The notes beneath the pieces are model-generated. The model saw nothing but the letters and a program-made list of their open reading frames with translations. It did not search any database and was not told the DNA's origin. Below are positions 1-4,941 of a stretch of 9,640 bases of DNA, piece by piece. Position numbers and translations under genes: made by a program. The DNA comes from Victivallales bacterium (lineage in GTDB: Bacteria; Verrucomicrobiota; Lentisphaeria; Victivallales; UBA1829). Where the stretch lies: contig JAEEQO010000107.1 in assembly GCA_016285335.1 (NCBI GenBank), forward strand, positions 1 to 9,640, in the 5' to 3' direction. The number at the start of each line of letters is the position of its first letter. The stretch's first letter is position 1.

Positions 1-210
1 GCCGGCCTCGTCGACCACGCGGCGCGTGCCGAGATCCGGGATGCGGGCATCGGTGGACTTGAAGCAGTTCGAGTCGAAGACGTTCAGGTCGAAGCCGGCA
101 TGCAGGACAAGCAGCACGAGTCCGACCCAGAAGGCGAGGAAACAAAGATTTCCGAGCTGGTTCGGGAAGACCGAACGCCAAAATCCCACACCGTTTGCCT
201 TCTTCGTCAT
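1..210 (-). CDS. TPM-domain membrane protein, N-terminal fragment
   Basis: The first 70 codons of a leftward gene are present; the rest lies outside the window. The start is ATG at 210, preceded by an AGGA-type ribosome site (AGGAAAAAGAAG). Residues 1-20 are polar and basic, residues ~21-38 form one hydrophobic helix (signal anchor or uncleaved signal), and residues 57-70 read IPDLGTRRVVDEAG. This resembles the entry to a TPM domain (the YgcG/TPM_phosphatase family), where a 'P..pG.VvDeA' segment precedes the fold. TPM proteins are membrane-anchored periplasmic proteins and are frequently encoded beside lemA, as here, 99 bases downstream of it. The identification rests on this short motif plus context. 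The biochemical role of the family is not settled. The two genes are probably co-transcribed, with an attenuating hairpin between them. Confidence 0.72.
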   Translation of the reverse strand, partial: MTKKANGVGFWRSVFPNQLGNLCFLAFWVGLVLLVLHAGFDLNVFDSNCFKSTDARIPDLGTRRVVDEAG

Positions 211-264
211 CTTCTTTTTCCTGCGAGCGCAGGCCCGTTATACTTCAATCCGCTGATAAGAAAT

Positions 265-295
265 TCCCGGGCAGATGAACATCGTCTGTCCGGGA
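265..295 (-). terminator. Intercistronic hairpin between lemA and the TPM gene
   Basis: An 11-base-pair stem (265-275 with 285-295, one G-T wobble, 9-base loop) begins 14 bases after the lemA stop. On the minus strand it is followed by AATTTCTTAT, only moderately U-rich. It is therefore more likely a leaky terminator or a 3'-end-stabilising structure than a full stop. It would let lemA be expressed above the TPM gene. Confidence 0.5.
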
Positions 296-309
296 GAGAT
301 AAATTCACA

Positions 310-882
310 TCAGAATTCGACTTTGGGCGCGTTGACCACCGCGTCGTGCCCCTTCGGCGGCTCGAAATAGTCGCGGGGCGCGAGTCCGAGTTCGCCGGCG
401 AACATGGAGCCGGGGAACTGGCGGATCCGCATATTGTAGACCTTCACGCTGTCGTTGTAGCGCTTGCGGGCGACCTTGATGCGGTTTTCGGTGCCTGCGA
501 GTTCGTCCTGAAGACGGAGGAAGTTTTCGTTGGCCTTCAGTTCGGGATAATTTTCGGCGATGGCGAGCAGGCGGCCGAGTCCGGCGGTGAGGGCGGCGTC
601 GGCTTCGGCTTTTTCCGCGGGCGTCGAGGCTCCGGCGAGCTTGCTGCGGGCGTCGGCGATGCCGGTGAAGACGCCTTCCTCGTGCGCGGCATAGCCCTTC
701 ACGGTCGAGACCAGGTTCGGGATCAGGTCGTTGCGGCGCTGGAGGTCCGCGTCGATGTCCGACCAGGCTTTATTAACTTCCTCGTCGAACGCGATCAGGC
801 TGTTTTTCTGTCCGATATACCAGCACCCGGCGAAGAGCGCGAGTACGACGATGGCGGCGATGATGCCCATTACCTGTTTCAT
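310..882 (-). CDS. lemA: LemA family protein
   Basis: The product has 190 residues, the usual LemA size. Residues 5-22 form a hydrophobic anchor. The rest is helical with the family hallmarks: a 'FDEEVNKAWSDIDADLQRRNDLIPNL' type segment at ~32-57, a long antiparallel helical bundle, 'ENYPELKAN' near 110, and the C-terminal 'YNMRIRQFPGSMFA' type motif near 148. LemA proteins are membrane-anchored, with the helical body exposed outside the inner membrane or at the envelope; the molecular function is unknown. Start ATG at 882 has AGGACAGGA 6 bases upstream. The gene is followed by a TPM-domain gene, the common lemA partner. Start and identity are secure; function is not. Confidence 0.95.
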   Translation of the reverse strand: MKQVMGIIAAIVVLALFAGCWYIGQKNSLIAFDEEVNKAWSDIDADLQRRNDLIPNLVSTVKGYAAHEEGVFTGIADARSKLAGASTPAEKAEADAALTAGLGRLLAIAENYPELKANENFLRLQDELAGTENRIKVARKRYNDSVKVYNMRIRQFPGSMFAGELGLAPRDYFEPPKGHDAVVNAPKVEF

Positions 883-994
883 GTTATTCCTGTCCTTTCC
901 TGTGTCAAAAAGTAGGTTGTGTGAATGAATTGTTTTCAGTTTTTCCGTCCGGCGGGGCCTTTCCCTGCTCGTTCCGGCACGGTTTGCATCCTAT

Positions 995-1022
995 ACAATA
1001 CAGTCTTTTTGAAGAAAAGCAA
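995..1022 (-). promoter_or_regulatory. Candidate lemA promoter
   Basis: On the minus strand, TTGCTT (1022-1017) and TATTGT (1000-995) are separated by 16 bases in an A+T-rich island. This would leave a leader of about 105 bases before lemA. Both boxes are imperfect, so this is only the best candidate in the spacer. Confidence 0.3.
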
Positions 1023-1164
1023 GCGGAAATGCTGAAAAACAGTTTATTTCTTTTGCGGTATTCCGGCGTCGGCGGCGCGGATCCGGAGCGGGAAACGGCG
1101 GACGGGGCAGGGGGCGTTTCCCCGGCGAGACTTGCTTTTTCCGGCTGAAATGAGGCGCGGAAAT

Positions 1165-1193
1165 TTGACAAACGCCACTTTGTGCGATATATT
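1165..1193 (+). promoter_or_regulatory. Sigma-70 type promoter of the hydrolase lipoprotein gene
   Basis: A perfect -35 TTGACA (1165-1170) and a -10 TATATT (1188-1193) are separated by exactly 17 bases. Transcription should start near 1200, giving a leader of roughly 75 bases before the ATG at 1276. This is one of the two strongest promoter matches in the window. Confidence 0.8.
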
Positions 1194-1275
1194 AGGCGGA
1201 ACATTGCTTCTTCGGCAAATACAAATCATTCCGGGCGTTCCGCGCGCCTTTTTACCTCACAAGGAGTCTTTCCCC

Positions 1276-2172
1276 ATGCGCCGTTCCTTCCAACTCATCG
1301 GTTCCGCCGTCTGCCTCTCCGCCTCCGCCATGTTCGCTTCCTGCTGCTGCGGCGACAAATCCTGCGACGGGGCGAATCACCCCGCGAACACCTATGCCCC
1401 CGGACAGGAACAGCCGCTTTTCCCGCTGCTGGCGAACGGCGCCACGCAGCAGCAGAAGGACGACGCGATCTTCAAAAACACCCGCGTGACCGCGAAGACG
1501 TTCGACGCCGACGGCATCAGGATCAATTATTGCGAGGGCACGTACAACATGGACGCCCCCGGCAAGCCGACGGTCCTGGTCTTCCTGCACGGCGTGGGCG
1601 AACGCGGCAGCGACAATAGATCGCACCTCCGCTACGGGTTCGCCGAGATCGTCTCCTACATCCTCGCCCACAAGGACACGAAGGTCGTCCTGCTGGCGCC
1701 GCAATGCCCCGCGACCGAGGGCTGGGGCAACAACGTCCAGCGCGGCGGCGACGGCATCATCCGCCCGGAAAGCGTGTTCGCCAACCTGCCGAAGCTCGTG
1801 CGCGCGAAAATGTCCGAGTATGACGCCGATCCGGCGCGCATCTACGTGACCGGGTTTTCCATGGGCGGACACGGCACGGTCGAGCTCGCCGGACGCAACA
1901 CCGACCTCTTCGCCGCGTGCGTGGCAATCTGCTGCGGCGGCACCCGAGAGGAAGCCGAACGCCTGAAGGACATGCCGATCGCGCTGTATCAGGGCGATTA
2001 CGACGAGACGGTCCGCACCGAGCTCACGCGCGATTTCTACAAGTTCCTGCAGGAGGCCGGCAACACGCAATGCAGCTACCGCGAATACCCGCTGATCGCC
2101 CACAACGCCTGGGACGTCTGCTACAACGACTACTCCACGCTCGACTGGCTCTTCGCCCAGCGGAAGAAGTGA
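1276..2172 (+). CDS. Secreted alpha/beta-hydrolase (esterase-like) lipoprotein
   Basis: The product has 298 residues. The start at 1276 follows AAGGAG with a 10-base gap; in-frame upstream codons precede or overlap the promoter and were rejected. Residues 1-23 are a lipoprotein signal ending in FAS|C, so Cys23 would be lipidated; two more cysteines follow directly. The body is an alpha/beta hydrolase with an HGVGERG oxyanion-hole loop (His105-Gly106), a nucleophile elbow GFSMGG (Ser195), a likely acid in YQGDYDE (Asp241 or Asp243) and a catalytic His276 in 'LIAHNAW'. This pattern fits the carboxylesterase/PHB-depolymerase/feruloyl-esterase-like group (prolyl-oligopeptidase-type fold). The substrate is unknown; a surface esterase acting on plant or host polysaccharide esters is a reasonable guess. 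It is a single-gene unit with its own promoter and no clear terminator before the convergent gene. Confidence 0.9.
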   Translation: MRRSFQLIGSAVCLSASAMFASCCCGDKSCDGANHPANTYAPGQEQPLFPLLANGATQQQKDDAIFKNTRVTAKTFDADGIRINYCEGTYNMDAPGKPTVLVFLHGVGERGSDNRSHLRYGFAEIVSYILAHKDTKVVLLAPQCPATEGWGNNVQRGGDGIIRPESVFANLPKLVRAKMSEYDADPARIYVTGFSMGGHGTVELAGRNTDLFAACVAICCGGTREEAERLKDMPIALYQGDYDETVRTELTRDFYKFLQEAGNTQCSYREYPLIAHNAWDVCYNDYSTLDWLFAQRKK

Positions 2173-2208
2173 TCCTCGGGATGGATTGACGGAAAACAGG
2201 GGGAGGCG

Positions 2209-2526
2209 TCAGCGGCTGCCGTCGCCGCTTTCTTCGCTCACGGTGCGGGCGCTGATGACCTCGCACTCGATGGTGTCGTCGGCGGGTTTGCCGGATGCGC
2301 CGTCCCGCGGCGGGACCTGCTGATCCGGTCCCTCGTAGATCCTCTCGTGGCGGCGTTCTTTGTTCCGGTTGAAAAAAACGAGGGGGGAGATCCCCATGAC
2401 GATATAGCTGAACAGGCAGCAGACGGCGACAATGATCAGGAACGGCACCACGATGATCGCGAGGACGATCGTAAGAAAGACCAGGACGATGGTCATGAGC
2501 GGATTGTTCGAGCTGAAGATTTTCAT
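2209..2526 (-). CDS. Small membrane protein of unknown function
   Basis: The product has 105 residues and belongs to no family I recognise. Residues ~9-52 are almost wholly hydrophobic (PLMTIVLVFLTIVLAIIV... to ...SYIVMGISPLVFF), enough for two short helices or one long hairpin. A basic patch follows (NRNKERRHER, ~53-62), then a polar, probably disordered tail with a short 'DDTIECEVISA' segment. The positive patch suggests the tail is cytoplasmic. ATG at 2526 was chosen because AGGA lies 10 bases upstream and the hydrophobic segment begins right after it; the longer open frame upstream only shadows the glycosyltransferase gene. It lies 47 bases downstream of the glycosyltransferase and is probably co-transcribed, so it may assist that enzyme or its lipid-linked product (inference). 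Confidence 0.75.
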   Translation of the reverse strand: MKIFSSNNPLMTIVLVFLTIVLAIIVVPFLIIVAVCCLFSYIVMGISPLVFFNRNKERRHERIYEGPDQQVPPRDGASGKPADDTIECEVISARTVSEESGDGSR

Positions 2527-2573
2527 GTGCGTATGATCCTGTTTGTTCCGTTTTCGCGGTTCCTTTCGGGCTT

Positions 2574-3290
2574 TCAGAGACGGAAAAGACCGTACTGGAG
2601 GATGCAGCGGACCGCGGAGACGCCGTCTTTCCAGTTGATCTTCTTGCCTTCCTCGTAGCTTCTGGGGGCGTAGGAGACGGGCACCTGCCAGGCGCGCGGA
2701 TGGAGCCGGGCGATCTTGAGCGTGAATTCGGGCTCGAACCCGAAGCGTTTTTCGTTCAGGGTGATCTTTTCGAGGAGTTCGCGGCGGACCATCTTGTAAC
2801 AGCACTCCATGTCGGAGAGGGCGAGGTTGGAGAACATGTTGCAGAAGACGGTCAGAAACTCGTTGATGCGGGAATGCCAGTAGAGCATGACCTGCTGCGC
2901 TCCGGTCCGCAGGATGGAGGTGCGGGCGCCGAAGACCACGTCGGCCTTGCCGTCGAGGATGGGCTGAAGCACGGAGGGCAGCTCTTCTGGGCTGTATTCG
3001 AAGTCGGCGTCCTGCACGGTCACGACGTCGCCGGTCGCCATGGCGAATCCGGTATGGAGCGCGGCGCCCTTGCCGCCGTTCACGTCGTGGCGTTTGAGCT
3101 TGAACCCGCGTTTTTTCCATGCCTGCAGGCGTTCCCACGTCATGTCCGTGGAGTGGTCGTCCACGGCGATGTATTCCAGCTCGACGCCCTCCTGGAAGCG
3201 GACGGCGCAGACGCGTTCGAGGATGGCGTCGATGTAGTGTTCCTCGTTGTAAACCGGGATCACGATGGAGAGTTTGAGGCTGCCGGACAT
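2574..3290 (-). CDS. Family 2 glycosyltransferase, DPM-synthase-like
   Basis: The product has 238 residues and is a GT-A fold glycosyltransferase. Motifs in order are IPVYNEE (11-17), the VDD nucleotide-binding turn (43-45), the NGGKGAALHTGF segment (71-82) typical of the DPM/DPG-synthase-like branch, and the metal-binding DAD (94-96) followed by FEYSPEELP. The C-terminal part holds the usual acceptor-side helices, with no obvious transmembrane segments. Members of this branch move a sugar from a nucleotide donor to a polyprenyl phosphate or another envelope acceptor on the cytoplasmic face; the exact substrates cannot be read from the sequence. Start ATG at 3290 has AAGGA 5 bases upstream. 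It is first in a two-gene leftward unit with the small membrane protein. Confidence 0.92.
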   Translation of the reverse strand: MSGSLKLSIVIPVYNEEHYIDAILERVCAVRFQEGVELEYIAVDDHSTDMTWERLQAWKKRGFKLKRHDVNGGKGAALHTGFAMATGDVVTVQDADFEYSPEELPSVLQPILDGKADVVFGARTSILRTGAQQVMLYWHSRINEFLTVFCNMFSNLALSDMECCYKMVRRELLEKITLNEKRFGFEPEFTLKIARLHPRAWQVPVSYAPRSYEEGKKINWKDGVSAVRCILQYGLFRL

Positions 3291-3384
3291 GAAGATCCTT
3301 CTGTTCTATTGGACCGGCCCGCCATCCGGTTCTGCATTTGCGGCGGCGGGGACGGAGTGTTCGTTTGGGGATTTTGCAGTAAAT

Positions 3385-3412
3385 AAGATATGCCGGAAAT
3401 GCTTTTTTTCAA
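3385..3412 (-). promoter_or_regulatory. Candidate promoter of the glycosyltransferase unit
   Basis: On the minus strand, TTGAAA (3412-3407) and TATCTT (3390-3385) are 16 bases apart. The A-run that forms the end of the -35 box, and a second A-run one repeat unit further upstream (3424-3434), could act as an UP-type element. The predicted leader is about 85 bases. Confidence 0.5.
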
Positions 3413-3434
3413 GTCCCGGATGCTTTTTTTTCAA
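3399..3434. repeat. Two phased A/T-tract direct repeats
   Basis: ATGCTTTTTTTCAA (3399-3412) is repeated as ATGCTTTTTTTTCAA (3420-3434), differing by one extra T. The starts are 21 bases apart, two helical turns. Both lie in the divergent spacer between the glycosyltransferase and the lipoprotein gene and so could bend the DNA or serve both promoters. Confidence 0.75.
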
Positions 3435-3441
3435 AATCCGC

Positions 3442-3470
3442 TTGCATTTCATCCGTTTCCGGTTTAAATT
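3442..3470 (+). promoter_or_regulatory. Candidate promoter of the unknown lipoprotein gene
   Basis: TTGCAT (3442-3447) and TAAATT (3465-3470) with a 17-base spacer lie about 55 bases before the start codon, just downstream of the A/T-tract repeats. The match is moderate. Confidence 0.4.
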
Positions 3471-3525
3471 TTTATGTCAGATTTTTTCTTTTGTGCACGC
3501 ATTTCATTCGAAAGGTTTTTCCGAC

Positions 3526-4176
3526 ATGAAACATTTTTTCCTTGCCGTTCTGTTCCTTGGCCTCGGCCTTCTCTGCTCCTGTGCCCACGATGAACCGAAG
3601 CCGCTGTACGCGAGCCGGTTCTATACGGAAAAGGACGCGTTCGTGCCGAACGGCTGGCTTTGCCGCCTGGACGGGTTCTACATGAAGCCGGCATCGTTCA
3701 AGGTGTCGCCCAACCGCGAGCTCGACGAGGACGACAGGAACTACGACGAGCGCGCCAACCTCTTCACGGTCCATGCCGGCCCGGATCGTCCGACGATGTA
3801 TTACTACTGCGGGTTCTATGAGGTCGAGGACGATTCGATCATCGACGTTGTCGCGAATGCCGCCGGAAAAGGCTCCTTCTCGCTCGGCGTGGTGCTCTAT
3901 GACGCGGAGCAGAATTACATCGGGGAACGCCATCAGGGGTTCGACCTTCTGCCCGTCAGCGGCGACGAGCCGTTCAGGAAATACAATTACCGCCTCTATT
4001 TCCTCGCCAACGAGAACCGCCGCGCCCGGTACGTCCGCCTGATGTTCATCGCGGACCCGGACACCGAGCTCACGCTCCGCGACATCTCGCTCGACATCAC
4101 GCCGTATGACATCGACCGGATGGACAGCACGTACATCAAGTTCAAGGAGAAAGAGGCGAAGCAGAATCGGAAATGA
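3526..4176 (+). CDS. Lipoprotein of unknown function, beta-rich
   Basis: The product has 216 residues and no recognised family. The start at 3526 has AAAGG 11 bases upstream and opens a classic lipoprotein signal: MKH, a hydrophobic core (4-16), then LCS|C with Cys19 as the lipidated residue. The mature part is rich in aromatic and acidic residues. It alternates in a way that suggests a beta-sandwich: the 'MYYYCGFYEVEDDSIIDVVANAAG' type stretch, then 'FSLGVVLYDAEQNYIG', then a C-terminal 'RYVRLMFIADPDTELTLRDISLDIT'. That last part resembles the closing strands of carbohydrate-binding jelly-roll modules, so sugar binding at the cell surface is a possible role (inference, weak). The C-terminus is charged (KFKEKEAKQNRK). 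It appears monocistronic, with a terminator ~95 bases downstream. Confidence 0.85.
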   Translation: MKHFFLAVLFLGLGLLCSCAHDEPKPLYASRFYTEKDAFVPNGWLCRLDGFYMKPASFKVSPNRELDEDDRNYDERANLFTVHAGPDRPTMYYYCGFYEVEDDSIIDVVANAAGKGSFSLGVVLYDAEQNYIGERHQGFDLLPVSGDEPFRKYNYRLYFLANENRRARYVRLMFIADPDTELTLRDISLDITPYDIDRMDSTYIKFKEKEAKQNRK

Positions 4177-4203
4177 CCGATTTTCCATTGGTGCGCTGAA
4201 AGG

Positions 4204-4232
4204 CGGACACACCCTCTGTTTCCCCGTGTCCG
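4204..4232 (+). repeat. Inverted repeat in the 3' region of the lipoprotein gene
   Basis: CGGACAC (4204-4210) pairs perfectly with GTGTCCG (4226-4232) around a 15-base loop, 27 bases after the lipoprotein stop. The loop holds CTCTGTTTCCC (4214-4224), which recurs at 4262-4272 where it runs into the terminator stem. There is no U-run behind it, so it is not itself a terminator; it may protect the 3' end of the messenger. Confidence 0.45.
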
Positions 4233-4271
4233 AGCGCAGCCGGACATTGCCGCAGCGGAGACTCTGTTTCC

Positions 4272-4309
4272 CGGGGCCGGGCCGATTTGAGCCGGGTCCC
4301 GTTTTTTTT
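4272..4309 (+). terminator. Rho-independent terminator after the lipoprotein gene
   Basis: The G+C-rich stem 4272-4282 / 4291-4301 has 10 pairs with one G-T wobble and a single G-G mismatch, an 8-base loop, and eight consecutive T directly behind it (4302-4309). It ends the lipoprotein transcript and insulates the nrdR promoter, which begins 33 bases further on. Confidence 0.88.
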
Positions 4310-4341
4310 GCCAAAAAAGCGAAGGGTTTTCTCCGGTCCGT

Positions 4342-4370
4342 TTGAAAAAAGCCTCGTGCGCGTGTATATT
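4342..4370 (+). promoter_or_regulatory. Sigma-70 type promoter of the nrdR unit
   Basis: TTGAAA (4342-4347) and TATATT (4365-4370) are 17 bases apart, both close to consensus. Transcription should begin near 4377, giving a leader of about 60 bases before nrdR. The -10 box lies inside a palindrome (separate entry). Confidence 0.78.
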
Positions 4371-4379
4371 TTTATACAC
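4362..4379. promoter_or_regulatory. Palindromic operator candidate on the nrdR -10 box
   Basis: GTGTATATTTTTATACAC is a perfect 7-base inverted repeat (4362-4368 / 4373-4379) with a 4-base centre. It covers the whole -10 element and the predicted start site, the position expected of a repressor site. It is not an NrdR box: the NrdR consensus runs from ACAC to GTGT, the opposite polarity. The cognate regulator is unknown. Confidence 0.5.
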
Positions 4380-4436
4380 TTTTTCATACCCCGTCCGGAA
4401 AGATAACCTTTTTTCAGTTTTCAGGAGATACCCGAT

Positions 4437-4925
4437 ATGCGCTGCCCGCGTTGCGGCTGCCAGGAAGACCGCGTGATCGATTCCCGCGCCTCGAAAGACG
4501 GCGCGGCCGTGCGCCGCCGCCGTGAATGCACGGCCTGCGGACACAGGTTCACCACGCATGAGGAGATCATCCAGGCGGAACTGAAGGTCGTGAAACGCGA
4601 CAACTCGCGGGAGGATTTCGACCCGAACAAGATCCGCGCCGGCATCGAAAAAGCGTGCTGGAAACGCGACGTGAAGCCGGAGGCGATCGACATGATCGTG
4701 TCGCAGGTCACGAGCGGGCTGGAGGCCGATTACGAACGCGAGGTGCCGTCCAACGAGGTCGGCAACCGCACGATGGAGGCGCTGCGCCAGGTCGACAAGG
4801 TGGCTTACGTGCGGTTCGCCTCCGTTTACCGCGATTTCAAGGACATCGACGAGTTTATCGACGAGATCCGGAGCATGGGCAGCAACCGTGGAAACAAGCC
4901 GTCCCGCGGCGGGAAGCCGAACTGA
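4437..4925 (+). CDS. nrdR: Transcriptional repressor NrdR
   Basis: The product has 162 residues and is NrdR, the ATP/dATP-sensing repressor of ribonucleotide reductase operons. The N-terminal zinc ribbon has Cys3-x2-Cys6 and Cys31-x2-Cys34, with the basic RRRR(E)C stretch (26-31) used in DNA binding. The ATP-cone spans ~49-139, opening with VVKRDNSREDFDPNKI and retaining the Lys-Arg-Asp of the nucleotide pocket. A short basic tail (SNRGNKPSRGGK) extends past the usual end. Start ATG at 4437 has AGGAG 9 bases upstream. It is first in a three-gene unit: the ClC gene follows after 16 bases. A class III reductase gene, a typical NrdR target, converges from the other side of the window. I saw no NrdR box in this window; the nrdD promoter lies outside it. 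Confidence 0.97.
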   Translation: MRCPRCGCQEDRVIDSRASKDGAAVRRRRECTACGHRFTTHEEIIQAELKVVKRDNSREDFDPNKIRAGIEKACWKRDVKPEAIDMIVSQVTSGLEADYEREVPSNEVGNRTMEALRQVDKVAYVRFASVYRDFKDIDEFIDEIRSMGSNRGNKPSRGGKPN

Positions 4926-4941
4926 GAAGAAGGCCGCCTCC

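Larger units (their letters stand above)
883..1275. other. Divergent intergenic region, lemA / hydrolase lipoprotein
   Basis: This 393-base spacer separates two divergent genes. I see no coding potential: the short open frames in it lack ribosome sites and family resemblance. It contains a weak leftward promoter candidate for lemA (995-1022), a perfect 8-base inverted repeat (1090-1097 / 1115-1122) and a near-consensus rightward promoter (1165-1193). The stretch 1050-1125 is markedly G+C-rich compared with the A+T-rich flank at 990-1050. Confidence 0.7.

Noticed and set aside
903..908. TTGACA on the minus strand as a lemA -35 box
   Set aside because: It is only about 20 bases from the start codon, leaving no room for a -10 box and ribosome site.
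100..915. 271-codon + strand frame across lemA
   Set aside because: Antisense to an unmistakable LemA sequence, with no family resemblance of its own.
1252..2103. 283-codon minus-strand frame opposite the hydrolase gene
   Set aside because: Val/Ala/Arg-rich shadow; the + strand has a complete catalytic triad and lipobox.
4362..4379. Reading the nrdR promoter palindrome as an NrdR box
   Set aside because: Half-site polarity is reversed (GTGT...ACAC instead of ACAC...GTGT).
4888..4941. Earlier start for the ClC gene inside nrdR
   Set aside because: The added 18 residues are polar and unlike ClC N-termini, and the GAGAAGAAGG site fits the ATG at 4942.
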